This document shows, one piece after another, positions 1 through 5,870 of a stretch of 5,896 nucleotides of DNA; position 1 is the first letter of the stretch, and the number at the start of each line of letters is the position of its first letter. Below the pieces are notes generated by a model. That model was not told where the DNA came from, did no database searches, and was given only the letters and a program-made list of their open reading frames with translations. Position numbers and translations under genes: made by a program. Source of the stretch: Paracoccaceae bacterium (GTDB taxonomy: Bacteria > Pseudomonadota > Alphaproteobacteria > Rhodobacterales > Rhodobacteraceae); assembly GCA_011523445.1 (NCBI GenBank), contig WTGT01000271.1:1-5896 (forward strand), read 5' to 3'.

Positions 1-52
<52 letters not shown>

Positions 53-85
53 AACAAAATCGAATTTAATTTCATGGGCTTGGCG

Positions 86-114
86 AATATAAGGGTTAGA
101 GGCTCAACATTCAA
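86..114 (-). promoter_or_regulatory. Probable sigma70-type promoter of the tRNA-Val gene
   Basis: On the minus strand TTGAAT (114-109) is followed after exactly 17 bases by TATATT (91-86). These match the -35 and -10 consensus at 4/6 and 5/6. Initiation would fall near position 79-80, after a GC-containing stretch (CGCC), leaving a leader of about 27 nt before the mature tRNA 5' end at 52. The spacing and position suit a tRNA promoter. No experimental support is available here. Confidence 0.55.
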
Positions 115-174
115 TAATTCTTTCCATTATGGTTCTTTAATTTTTTGAAAAGATATATTTTCATGTCAGGTTTG

Positions 175-179
175 AAGGA
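175..179 (+). promoter_or_regulatory. Shine-Dalgarno site deciding a TTG start
   Basis: AAGGA (within GAAGGAAG) ends 8 nt before the TTG at 188. It is the reason for choosing TTG over the first in-frame ATG at 272, which would remove the basic N-terminus. Confidence 0.65.
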
Positions 180-187
180 AGTTTTCT

Positions 188-1165
188 TTGACATTTTATC
201 ACAGGACTAAGAAAAAACTGGGTGCTCTGAAGGCTCGTGTCAGGAACAACATTCCATTTGTTGGCAAAGTCATGAAGCGGTCCCCAAAGGCTGAAAATCT
301 GGAATTGGTCAAAATTGCCGATAGCAATGACCAGAAGGAATGGCAACAAAAGTTTGCTGATCTGAACATAGAATCACCACTTAGGGACTCATTGAGGTTC
401 AAGTCCCAGCTCCAGATTGGCGAAAAAGCCTTTGCTCTGCTCCGTATCAAAAATCTCTCGGAAGATGTATGGGATAGTACAGGTGTTGGACTGGTTGGAG
501 CAAAAGTGGCCAGTACGCTAGGAGCAGCAGGCTTTTTTGGTACATCGGGCATACTTGGATTGTTGGGAATTGGTACAGCAGCCACACCATTGGTCGTGAT
601 TATTGCCGCAGGAGTGGTATCAGGAGTTGGATGGAACCTTTTTCGGGGTTATCTCAGATCCTTGAATGAAGATAGAATAATCTCGATACCCAAATTTTTG
701 AACACCCCGCTTGATATCTTGGCAGTTGGTATTTTCGACCTTTTGGCGACCCTTTCTCTCAAGGTTGCCAAAATCGATGGCATGATCAACAATTTGGAAT
801 TTGAAAAAATTGTTGAGTATTTTGTCCACCAATGGGGATTTGACCCGAAATTCGTTGAAGCTGGAATAGCTTATTTTTACCTTGAATTGGACAATTATGA
901 TACAGCCAGAACCGCCCAGGAATTTGCTGTCTATTTGAAGGAGAATCCTGATTGTAACTTTAAGGCAATCACCAAGGGTACTACTGATTTTCTTGAGGAC
1001 CTGGCCTCGGTGGAGGATTTTGGCCATGAGAGTAAAACCGATGAAATCCAAATTATCAAGGAATCCTTTTCCCTTGAAAACTCTTACTTTGAAAAGTTCA
1101 TGGCCCAGATTACTCCAACCAGGGATCTGAAGGGTTATTTGCAAATTTTGAAAAGATCAAAATAG
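188..1165 (+). CDS. Glycine-rich membrane-associated protein with TerB-like acidic helical domain
   Basis: 325 residues from a TTG start supported by AAGGA 8 nt upstream. Residues 1-30 are strongly basic (KKK at 8-10, several Arg) without a signal peptide. Residues 100-154 form a long hydrophobic stretch packed with Gly and Ala, probably a membrane hairpin with glycine-zipper packing. A second, mildly hydrophobic segment covers about 173-195. It leads into a TerB/DjlA-type signature: VAKIDG at 193-198, with D197, G198 and E204 spaced as in the metal-binding D-G-x(5)-E pattern of that superfamily. A degenerate second copy lies near 273-286 (ASVEDFG, then D285 and E286). No J domain follows, so it is not DjlA itself. 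TerB-like proteins are linked to envelope stress and metal or phage resistance, but the role here is unknown. It is divergent from the tRNA gene and convergent with the RpiR gene, so it probably does not belong to the metabolic cluster. The domain call rests on motif reading alone. Confidence 0.8.
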   Translation: MTFYHRTKKKLGALKARVRNNIPFVGKVMKRSPKAENLELVKIADSNDQKEWQQKFADLNIESPLRDSLRFKSQLQIGEKAFALLRIKNLSEDVWDSTGVGLVGAKVASTLGAAGFFGTSGILGLLGIGTAATPLVVIIAAGVVSGVGWNLFRGYLRSLNEDRIISIPKFLNTPLDILAVGIFDLLATLSLKVAKIDGMINNLEFEKIVEYFVHQWGFDPKFVEAGIAYFYLELDNYDTARTAQEFAVYLKENPDCNFKAITKGTTDFLEDLASVEDFGHESKTDEIQIIKESFSLENSYFEKFMAQITPTRDLKGYLQILKRSK

Positions 1166-1364
1166 AAAATGGCTAAGCCTATATAGGTGGTTGATGACAT
1201 TTCTATTGGAGACATTACTCGCAAGGAAGAAAAGCCACCATATTTCACCCAACCATTGAGTTATGCTTCGTGGTTAAATTGTTTTGGTTAAGGTTAGTAG
1301 ATTTAGCCGATTGACAATTGATTTTCTTAATGGACCAATTTCCGATACCTATCAACAAGGAGGG
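1166..1364. other. Convergent intergenic gap without a clear terminator
   Basis: This 199-bp gap separates two genes that face each other. It holds a 10-bp palindrome CCTATATAGG (1178-1187) and a weak 5-bp stem (AACCA 1251-1255 / TGGTT 1271-1275). A further 5-bp stem (AGGAG 1358-1362 / CTCCT 1370-1374) overlaps the RpiR stop codon. None has a convincing T-tract, so I do not call a terminator. I see no small gene with a ribosome binding site. Confidence 0.4.
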
Positions 1365-2243
1365 TTAGTCTCCTATGGGGTAATGTCTGGTGTCATCTGA
1401 GTACGCTACCAAAGAGGTACGAATACGACGCATATACTCCTTAACTTCTGCTGGATGTTTGCGTGCTGTTCCTGCAGCTAGTACATCGATAATTGCAATG
1501 AAGACTAACCGTGAAGCTGAGGGCTTGTAGATATCTTGATCTTCTGGAATATCAATTTCGATTGAAATATCAGTTGCATTTGAGAGCGGGCTGTTGGGTT
1601 TGGTAAGGCTGATTGATTTTGCACCATATTGACGTGCTATGTTTATACTGTCGAGAAGTTCAGCTGGTTGACCACTGGCAGAAATTGCAAATATTACATC
1701 ACCTTTGGACATTGTGGAAGAGAGCATACGTTGGAAATAACCATCAGCATGTGCCTCTGTGGGAACTCCCAATCTAAAGAATCTATTTGCTCCTTCACGG
1801 GCAACATTGGCCGACCCTCCACCAACCCCAAAAAAAGTTATTCTTTTTGCAGCAGCTAGTACGGAGACTGCTTTTTGAAGAGCATCTGTGTCAAGCTGTG
1901 AACGTGCAAGTTTAAGTGTATCCAATAGGGAACCAAATACCTGCATGATGATTTGTTCTGGCTCTGAATTGGTACTGCTTGGACCACCAAGATATTGTTG
2001 GTTAATTGTTGCACTCTGGGCCAACCTGATATTAAAATCACGAAACCCATTGCAGCCAACTGTTTGACAAAACCGATTTACTGTAGCTACGGAAACATTG
2101 GCTTCTTGCGCAATTTCATGTTGCTTGAGGTGAGCAGCACGTTCCAAATTCAATAGCACAAAATCAGCAACTCTTTGTTCTCGTTTCGGAAACTTCCCAT
2201 CCAAATTACGCATCTGAGAAATTATGTCGATAATTTTACTCAT
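1365..2243 (-). CDS. MurR/RpiR-family transcriptional regulator (HTH plus SIS domain)
   Basis: 292 residues from the ATG at 2243, close to the usual family length. Residues about 1-75 match the RpiR-type DNA-binding domain: FPKREQRVADFVL near 18-30, then the helix-turn-helix KQHEIAQEANVSVATVNRFC (about 40-59). Residues about 120-250 form a sugar isomerase (SIS) domain, with the FGVGGGSANVA loop at 138-148 and ISASGQPAE at 187-195, the family's ISxSGxTxE phosphosugar-binding loop. Such regulators bind phosphosugars or related acids and repress or activate neighbouring catabolic genes. It follows the RidA gene by 24 bp on the same strand and is probably co-transcribed. An in-frame TTG at 2258 would add five residues. 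I prefer ATG because MSKIID aligns with typical family N-termini, although neither start has a well-spaced Shine-Dalgarno. Its likely targets are the palindromes in 2677-2876. The ligand cannot be predicted. Confidence 0.93.
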   Translation of the reverse strand: MSKIIDIISQMRNLDGKFPKREQRVADFVLLNLERAAHLKQHEIAQEANVSVATVNRFCQTVGCNGFRDFNIRLAQSATINQQYLGGPSSTNSEPEQIIMQVFGSLLDTLKLARSQLDTDALQKAVSVLAAAKRITFFGVGGGSANVAREGANRFFRLGVPTEAHADGYFQRMLSSTMSKGDVIFAISASGQPAELLDSINIARQYGAKSISLTKPNSPLSNATDISIEIDIPEDQDIYKPSASRLVFIAIIDVLAAGTARKHPAEVKEYMRRIRTSLVAYSDDTRHYPIGD

Positions 2244-2267
2244 TTTCCAGCAATACAATTTTGTGGA

Positions 2268-2654
2268 CTATACAGGCTTATAAGCAATCACATCCATCTC
2301 AACCTTTACATCAACCATGAGCATGGATTGAACTGTCGAACGGGCTGGTGGATTATTGCAGAAATGACGTTCAAAAACAGAATTAAAACTTGTGAAATCA
2401 CGGGGATCATCAAGCCAGACATTAACTTTCACTACATGTTCCAACCCGCAATCAGCGGACTCTAGAATCTCAACAATATTATTTATAACCAGTTCTGTTT
2501 GCTCAATTATCCCACCACCAACAATTTCGCCATTAAATACAGGAACCTGGCCAGAAACATAAACGAAATCCCCAGCACGAACCGCTTTTGAAAATGGGCG
2601 TCGCGTACCACCAGCGGCATCGTCGGCCATTCCATATCGTGTTATACCATTCAT
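2268..2654 (-). CDS. RidA (YjgF/YER057c/UK114) family protein
   Basis: 128 residues from the ATG at 2654, the standard length for this small trimeric cytosolic fold. Visible family marks are FVYVSGQVP (30-38), the alternating helix-strand core with GLEHVVKVNVWLDD (70-83), and the C-terminal PARSTVQSMLMVDVKVEMD segment. R105 and E119 fall where E. coli RidA has its catalytic Arg105 and Glu120. Classical RidA hydrolyses reactive enamine/imine intermediates released by PLP enzymes or amino-acid oxidases to keto acids plus ammonia. Paralogues in catabolic clusters often serve a pathway-specific imine, and this looks like one of those, since it sits with a dedicated regulator. GTG at 2657 directly precedes the ATG and could also initiate. 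No Shine-Dalgarno is visible before either. It is the first gene of a two-gene unit with the RpiR regulator and diverges from the M81 gene. Confidence 0.93.
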   Translation of the reverse strand: MNGITRYGMADDAAGGTRRPFSKAVRAGDFVYVSGQVPVFNGEIVGGGIIEQTELVINNIVEILESADCGLEHVVKVNVWLDDPRDFTSFNSVFERHFCNNPPARSTVQSMLMVDVKVEMDVIAYKPV

Positions 2655-2676
2655 CACAATAAAATAATTTCATAAA

Positions 2677-2693
2677 GTGTAAGTTACTTACGC
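2677..2693. promoter_or_regulatory. Operator-like inverted repeat, copy 1 (RidA-proximal)
   Basis: TGTAA-GTTAC-TTACG (2678-2692) is an inverted repeat with one mismatch, flanked by a pairing G (2677) and C (2693). Its centre is 31 bp from the RidA ATG, in the position expected for a site overlapping or just downstream of that gene's promoter. It shares the TGTAA-N5-TTAC pattern with the two copies at 2821 and 2860. The proposed binder is the neighbouring RpiR protein, by inference. Confidence 0.5.
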
Positions 2694-2736
2694 AAGTTAA
2701 TATTATGCCTTGGACTAGTCAACATGATTAAAATCC

Positions 2737-2773
2737 GACCCATCCAGCTCTGGATCAGGGTCAATATATTTTT
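2737..2773 (+). terminator. Strong hairpin followed by T-run (terminator-like)
   Basis: GACCC (2737-2741) pairs with GGGTC (2758-2762), and ATCCA (2742-2746) pairs with TGGAT (2751-2755). The loop is GCTC and there is a 2-nt CA bulge on the 3' side. On the plus strand AATATA and then six or more Ts follow, as in an intrinsic terminator. No plus-strand gene ends here, so it may stop antisense transcription coming out of the RidA gene, or act as a structural element. The minus-strand reading lacks a good T-tract. Confidence 0.4.
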
Positions 2774-2820
2774 TACTGGAATCATTCGAAATATATCATC
2801 AATTTGTGATTCAGCTATAA

Positions 2821-2835
2821 TGTAATTTAATTACA
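2821..2835. promoter_or_regulatory. Operator-like perfect palindrome, copy 2
   Basis: TGTAATTTAATTACA reads as TGTAAT-TTA-ATTACA, a perfect 6-3-6 inverted repeat. It matches the general form of the palindrome described for HexR, an RpiR-family regulator. It overlaps the last base of an exact TATAAT (2816-2821). Its centre lies 40 bp from that of copy 3, close to four helical turns, so both sites would face the same side of the DNA. Confidence 0.6.
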
Positions 2836-2859
2836 ATTTTTATAGATATAATGAAAATC

Positions 2860-2876
2860 ATGTAATATACTTACAT
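2860..2876. promoter_or_regulatory. Operator-like perfect inverted repeat, copy 3 (M81-proximal)
   Basis: ATGTAA-TATAC-TTACAT is a perfect 6-5-6 inverted repeat. It touches the candidate -35 hexamer at 2876, so a bound protein could block or recruit RNA polymerase for the plus-strand operon. It has the same core as copies 1 and 2. Confidence 0.6.
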
Positions 2877-2904
2877 TTAACCAAATTGAAGTTATTGCTA
2901 TGAT
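2876..2904 (+). promoter_or_regulatory. Weak candidate promoter for the M81 operon
   Basis: TTTAAC (2876-2881, 3/6) is followed after 17 bases by TATGAT (2899-2904, 5/6). Initiation near 2911 would give a leader of about 105 nt. The poor -35 and the adjoining palindrome would fit a regulated promoter. In such AT-rich DNA chance matches are common, and the exact TATAAT hexamers upstream are rivals. Confidence 0.25.
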
Positions 2905-3005
2905 ATGCGAATGCCATTGCTAGATTATACAGTCTGGGATTTCTTAATCGTAAGGGATTTAAAGGTAGAACGAGCGTTCATGATCAGTGAATTTCAAATT
3001 ACTGC

Positions 3006-3010
3006 AAGGA
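3006..3010 (+). promoter_or_regulatory. Shine-Dalgarno site choosing between two tandem ATGs
   Basis: AAGGA lies 4 nt before the ATG at 3015 and 7 nt before the ATG at 3018. The second spacing is the more usual, so 3018 is preferred. The two starts differ by one Met only. Confidence 0.6.
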
Positions 3011-3017
3011 TCAGATG

Positions 3018-4484
3018 ATGGATCAAAAAAGAGTTTTCCTAGGGTCTATAGCAACTGAAACAAATACTTTTTCGCCGTTACGGACTGATCTTCGTGATTT
3101 CAAGGATAGCTTTTATGCATTTCCCAACATGCATCCATCAACCCCCACACTATGCAGTGCGATTTATACGGTTGCACGCTCAAAAGCTGTTGAGCACGGC
3201 TGGACTCTTATTGAGGGAACAGCTACTTGGGCTGAACCAGGTGGTATTGTCAATCAAAATACCTGGGAAAGTCTTCGAGATCAATTGTTGAAAGAACTTA
3301 AAAATGCCTTACCAGTAGAGATAGTTCTGCTTGGGCTTCACGGAGCTATGGTGTCTCAAGAATGCCTTGATTGTGAAGGGGAACTGATTGAGTTGGTTCG
3401 TGAGATTGCCGGTCAGGATACTATAGTGGGAGTTACTTTTGACCCCCACAGCCATCTAACTGATAAAAAGCTAAAAAATGCTGACTTGATAACAGTTTTT
3501 AAGGAGTTTCCTCATACGGATTTCGTTGAAACAGCTGAGGATTTGATTGGTCTAGTTCATCGTGCAAATAACAGAGAAATAATTCCAGAAATCTCTACAT
3601 TCGATTGCAGGTTCATTGATTTATTCCCAACAACTCAAGAACCCATGCGAAGTTTTGTGGACAAAATTAAAATGCTTGAGGGTACAGGTAATATCCTCTC
3701 CATATCCGTTATTCATGGTTTTATGGCCGCAGATGTGCCAGACCTTGGTACAAAAATCATCGTGATAACAAATAATGCAAAAAATGAGGGCGATGAATTG
3801 GCAAAAAAACTTGGGCTTGAGCTATTCTCAATGAGGGGAAAGACGCGGCCTGACATGATTTCGCTTGGAAAAGCAATGGATTTGGCACAGGCCAAAACTG
3901 ACAAACCTGTTGTGATTGCAGATGTTTGGGACAATCCCGGAGGTGGTGTTCCAGGTGATTCCACCATTATATTACGAGAGATGATCCGAAGAAAAGTACA
4001 AAATGCAGCACTAGCCACTATTTGGGATCCAATCGCGGTTCGAACTTGCATGTCGGCAGGTGAAAATACGAAACTTTATCTACGTTTTGGTGGAAAAATG
4101 TCCCAAGCAGGTGGGGATCCTATTGATTCCCAAGTCACTGTTTGCCGAATTATGGTTGATGCTGTACAAAGCTTCGGAGATAGTATTGTCTCACTGGGAG
4201 ATAGTGTTTGGGTCAATGTTGAGGGCATAGATGTCATCCTAAATACTGTTCGAAGTCAAGTATTTAGTCCGGATGTATTCTCAAATTTTGGCATTATTCC
4301 AATTGAAAAAGCCATTCTTGTTGTCAAGTCCACCAATCATTTCCATGATGCGTTTTCAGATATCTCCTCCAACATCATGTATGTTGCAATTGATGGGTTA
4401 TATCCAAATAACCCATCCAAGAATGGTTACCGCAACCTTAAGAGGAAACTTTGGCCCCTTGTCAATAATCCACATGAGATTTAA
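3018..4484 (+). CDS. M81-family (MlrC-like) zinc metallopeptidase
   Basis: 488 residues, normal for the family, from the ATG at 3018. The N-terminal DUF1485-type domain shows RVFLGSIATETNTFSP (5-20, with E14), GTATWAEPGG (67-76), LLGLHGAM (104-111, with H108), TFDPHSHLT (140-148, with D142 and H144) and FPHTDFVET (164-172, with H166). These correspond to the Glu, Asp and His residues assigned to the zinc site of MlrC. SVIHGFMAADVPDLG (230-244) is another family signature. The C-terminal MlrC_C domain carries DVWDNPGGGVPGDST (302-316) and KSTNHFHDAF (437-446). MlrC of Sphingomonas cleaves linearised microcystin, but most M81 members sit in unrelated catabolic loci and their substrates are unknown. 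There is no signal peptide, so it is cytosolic. It is the first gene of the plus-strand unit facing the RidA-RpiR pair. The H to T change before ETNTF (T13) occurs in other family members to my knowledge and need not mean inactivity. Confidence 0.94.
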   Translation: MDQKRVFLGSIATETNTFSPLRTDLRDFKDSFYAFPNMHPSTPTLCSAIYTVARSKAVEHGWTLIEGTATWAEPGGIVNQNTWESLRDQLLKELKNALPVEIVLLGLHGAMVSQECLDCEGELIELVREIAGQDTIVGVTFDPHSHLTDKKLKNADLITVFKEFPHTDFVETAEDLIGLVHRANNREIIPEISTFDCRFIDLFPTTQEPMRSFVDKIKMLEGTGNILSISVIHGFMAADVPDLGTKIIVITNNAKNEGDELAKKLGLELFSMRGKTRPDMISLGKAMDLAQAKTDKPVVIADVWDNPGGGVPGDSTIILREMIRRKVQNAALATIWDPIAVRTCMSAGENTKLYLRFGGKMSQAGGDPIDSQVTVCRIMVDAVQSFGDSIVSLGDSVWVNVEGIDVILNTVRSQVFSPDVFSNFGIIPIEKAILVVKSTNHFHDAFSDISSNIMYVAIDGLYPNNPSKNGYRNLKRKLWPLVNNPHEI

Positions 4485-4565
4485 TTTATGGTCAACTGCT
4501 ACTTTTGATATGGATTTGGAATAAAATTGTCTATGAATTGATCCATATAGTATTAAGCTTCACTA

Positions 4566-5747
4566 ATGATTCACTGGAAATCGATTTACACGTTTGCTCG
4601 GGATATTGCTGAACGAGGCATTGATGTCTCGATTGACGAATTTAAGAATCTTGGTCTGAATACCGTAACCATTGCTGGCAGTTACCATGCCGGAAAATTC
4701 CTTCACCCTCGTTCTTCATCTCCTGTTGTATTTCCAGAGGATGGAACAGTGTATTTTTGCAATGAGCCATCTCGCTATGGGAAAATCAAGCCAATTCGAA
4801 ATTCAATTCTCAAAGACAGAGATATACTGGGTGAGTTGGTTCGGGAATCCGAAATTGATGTCAATGTCTGGCTTGTTCTTCTACACAACACCAAACATGG
4901 AGAAAAAAATCATGAAGATTGTGTCGCCAATGCCTTTGGTGACAGATACATTTACAATCTTTGCCCTTCCTCTCCTAACGCAAGAGAATATGCCATAACA
5001 CTTACCAATGATGTAGCAGTGAACTATCCAATAGTGGGTGTTTCCATTGAATCGCCTGGATTTACACCATTCGTACATGGATTTCATCATGAATTCAATT
5101 TGGTTAAACCAAATCAATGGCTTGTAAACCTGTTTGGTCTATGTTTCTGCAACAATTGCCTCAAGGGGGCTGCAGAAAATGGTATTGATGCTTCTGGGCT
5201 ACAAAAACAAGTAAGAAGTTGGATTGAAACTTATCTTGACAATGACATTGATTATCCGGAAGACATGGCTGAAAGTTTTTGGTTGGCAGATTTGGCAACT
5301 GATACTGAATTAAGGGCCTTCCTTTCATGGAGATGCAAAGTGGTTACATCCCTTGTAAAGGAAATCAGGGACACAGTTCCAAGTCATATTGCCGTAAGCG
5401 TCATACCATCAGTGGGTCGCCCGACGGCTAACGCATGGTATGAAGGTAGTAACTTGGTGGATCTCAGAGAAGTTGCTGGACATCTGGAGATATGTCTCTA
5501 CGAACCAAATTCACATCGTGCAATTGCAGATCTTGTTGATGTTCACCGACGTCTTGGAACCACAGATGGGTTAAGGTGTATCATTAGACCCTCCTCACCC
5601 GATCTCAATTCTGCTGGTGAAGTCCAGTCCACAGTTTCATTTATCGCCAAACAAGGTGTGGAAGGTATCAGTTTTTACAATTGGGGGTTCCTTCGGAAAC
5701 ACAACCTAATCTATATTCGCGAAGCACTTAAAAGTATTGAAAACTAG
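4566..5747 (+). CDS. Probable TIM-barrel, glycoside-hydrolase-like protein of unrecognised family
   Basis: 393 residues with no signal peptide. I do not recognise a named family. The order of segments suggests a (beta/alpha)8 barrel: LGLNTVTIAGSYHAGKFL (29-46), DVNVWLVLLHNTKHG (98-112), IVGVSIESPGFTPFVHGFHHEF (156-177), SHIAVSVIPSVGR (273-285), LEICLYEP (307-314), LRCIIRP (336-342) and GVEGISFYNWGFL (364-376). E162 at a strand end, followed by the His cluster H171, H174 and H175, and E313 are candidate active-site residues. C193, C195 and C198 (CFCNNC), followed by A-x(3)-GID, resemble the C-x-C-x2-C loop seen in some uncharacterised glycoside-hydrolase-like barrels and could bind a metal. 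It lies 81 bp behind the M81 gene on the same strand, so co-transcription is likely. No Shine-Dalgarno is visible before the ATG, and an in-frame TAA at 4554 excludes an earlier start. Function is unknown; hydrolysis of a glycosylated or amino-sugar substrate is only a guess. Confidence 0.85.
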   Translation: MIHWKSIYTFARDIAERGIDVSIDEFKNLGLNTVTIAGSYHAGKFLHPRSSSPVVFPEDGTVYFCNEPSRYGKIKPIRNSILKDRDILGELVRESEIDVNVWLVLLHNTKHGEKNHEDCVANAFGDRYIYNLCPSSPNAREYAITLTNDVAVNYPIVGVSIESPGFTPFVHGFHHEFNLVKPNQWLVNLFGLCFCNNCLKGAAENGIDASGLQKQVRSWIETYLDNDIDYPEDMAESFWLADLATDTELRAFLSWRCKVVTSLVKEIRDTVPSHIAVSVIPSVGRPTANAWYEGSNLVDLREVAGHLEICLYEPNSHRAIADLVDVHRRLGTTDGLRCIIRPSSPDLNSAGEVQSTVSFIAKQGVEGISFYNWGFLRKHNLIYIREALKSIEN

Positions 5748-5772
5748 GTGATTTATAAACTGCCAATTAAAT

Positions 5773-5818
5773 GGCCGTGTATTATAAGTTCTTTAAAATA
5801 GATTGATTATAATCGGCC
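5773..5818. repeat. Interrupted 12-bp inverted repeat after the operon
   Basis: GGCCG (5773-5777) pairs with CGGCC (5814-5818), and ATTATAA (5781-5787) pairs with TTATAAT (5807-5813). There is a 3-nt TGT bulge and a 19-nt loop. No T-run follows directly. It sits just ahead of the small terminator at 5820 and may stabilise the mRNA 3' end. Confidence 0.4.
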
Positions 5819-5819
5819 T

Positions 5820-5839
5820 GGTGGTATTTCACCTTTTTT
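5820..5839 (+). terminator. Probable intrinsic terminator of the M81/TIM-barrel operon
   Basis: GGTG (5820-5823) pairs with CACC (5830-5833) around a GTATTT loop, and TTTTTT (5834-5839) follows at once. The stem is short (4 bp), so efficiency is uncertain. Its place 70 bp after the stop codon, together with the preceding stem at 5773-5818, supports the call. Confidence 0.5.
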
Positions 5840-5856
5840 GCTGGATTAAACACAAC

Positions 5857-5870
5857 TCCAGTCGACTGGA
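5857..5870. promoter_or_regulatory. Perfect 14-bp palindrome, operator-like
   Basis: TCCAGTCGACTGGA is its own reverse complement with no spacer, so a dimeric protein site is more likely than an RNA hairpin. It lies beyond the terminator and 16 bp before a TATATT (5887-5892), so it may control a gene starting past the window edge. Confidence 0.35.

Larger units (their letters stand above)
2658..3014. other. Divergent control region between the RidA-RpiR and M81 units
   Basis: 357 very AT-rich bases with no credible gene. It contains three related inverted repeats (2677-2693, 2821-2835, 2860-2876), a 10-bp interrupted hairpin followed by a T-run (2737-2773), and two exact TATAAT hexamers on the plus strand (2816-2821, 2847-2852) that lack good -35 partners. 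It also holds a weak -35/-10 pair for the plus-strand operon (2876-2904) and a 12-bp inverted repeat (2968-2979). The promoter for the minus-strand unit is uncertain. Confidence 0.7.

Noticed and set aside
620..1144. 174-codon minus-strand open frame opposite the TerB-like gene
   Set aside because: It lies wholly within a well-supported plus-strand gene, has no ribosome binding site, and its product has no recognisable motif. The plus frame has a strong Shine-Dalgarno and domain-like structure.
1358..1374. Intrinsic terminator for the RpiR gene
   Set aside because: The AGGAG/CTCCT stem is only 5 bp, overlaps the stop codon, and is followed by a mixed rather than T-rich stretch.
2175..2465. 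96-codon plus-strand open frame across the RidA-RpiR junction
   Set aside because: It overlaps two clear family members on the opposite strand and encodes a low-information sequence. It is a shadow frame.
3713..4051. 112-codon minus-strand open frame inside the M81 gene
   Set aside because: It is antisense to conserved M81 motifs, including DNPGGG, and has no support of its own.
3018..4484. Microcystin degradation (mlrC proper)
   Set aside because: The gene is clearly M81, but none of the other mlr genes (mlrA, mlrB, mlrD) is visible and M81 is a broad family. Calling a microcystin role would overreach.
4485..4565. Separate promoter for the barrel gene (TTGTCT 4527-4532, TATTAA 4551-4556)
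   Set aside because: The spacing is 18 bp, both hexamers match poorly, and the -10 would sit only about 10 bp from the start codon. Co-transcription with the M81 gene is simpler.
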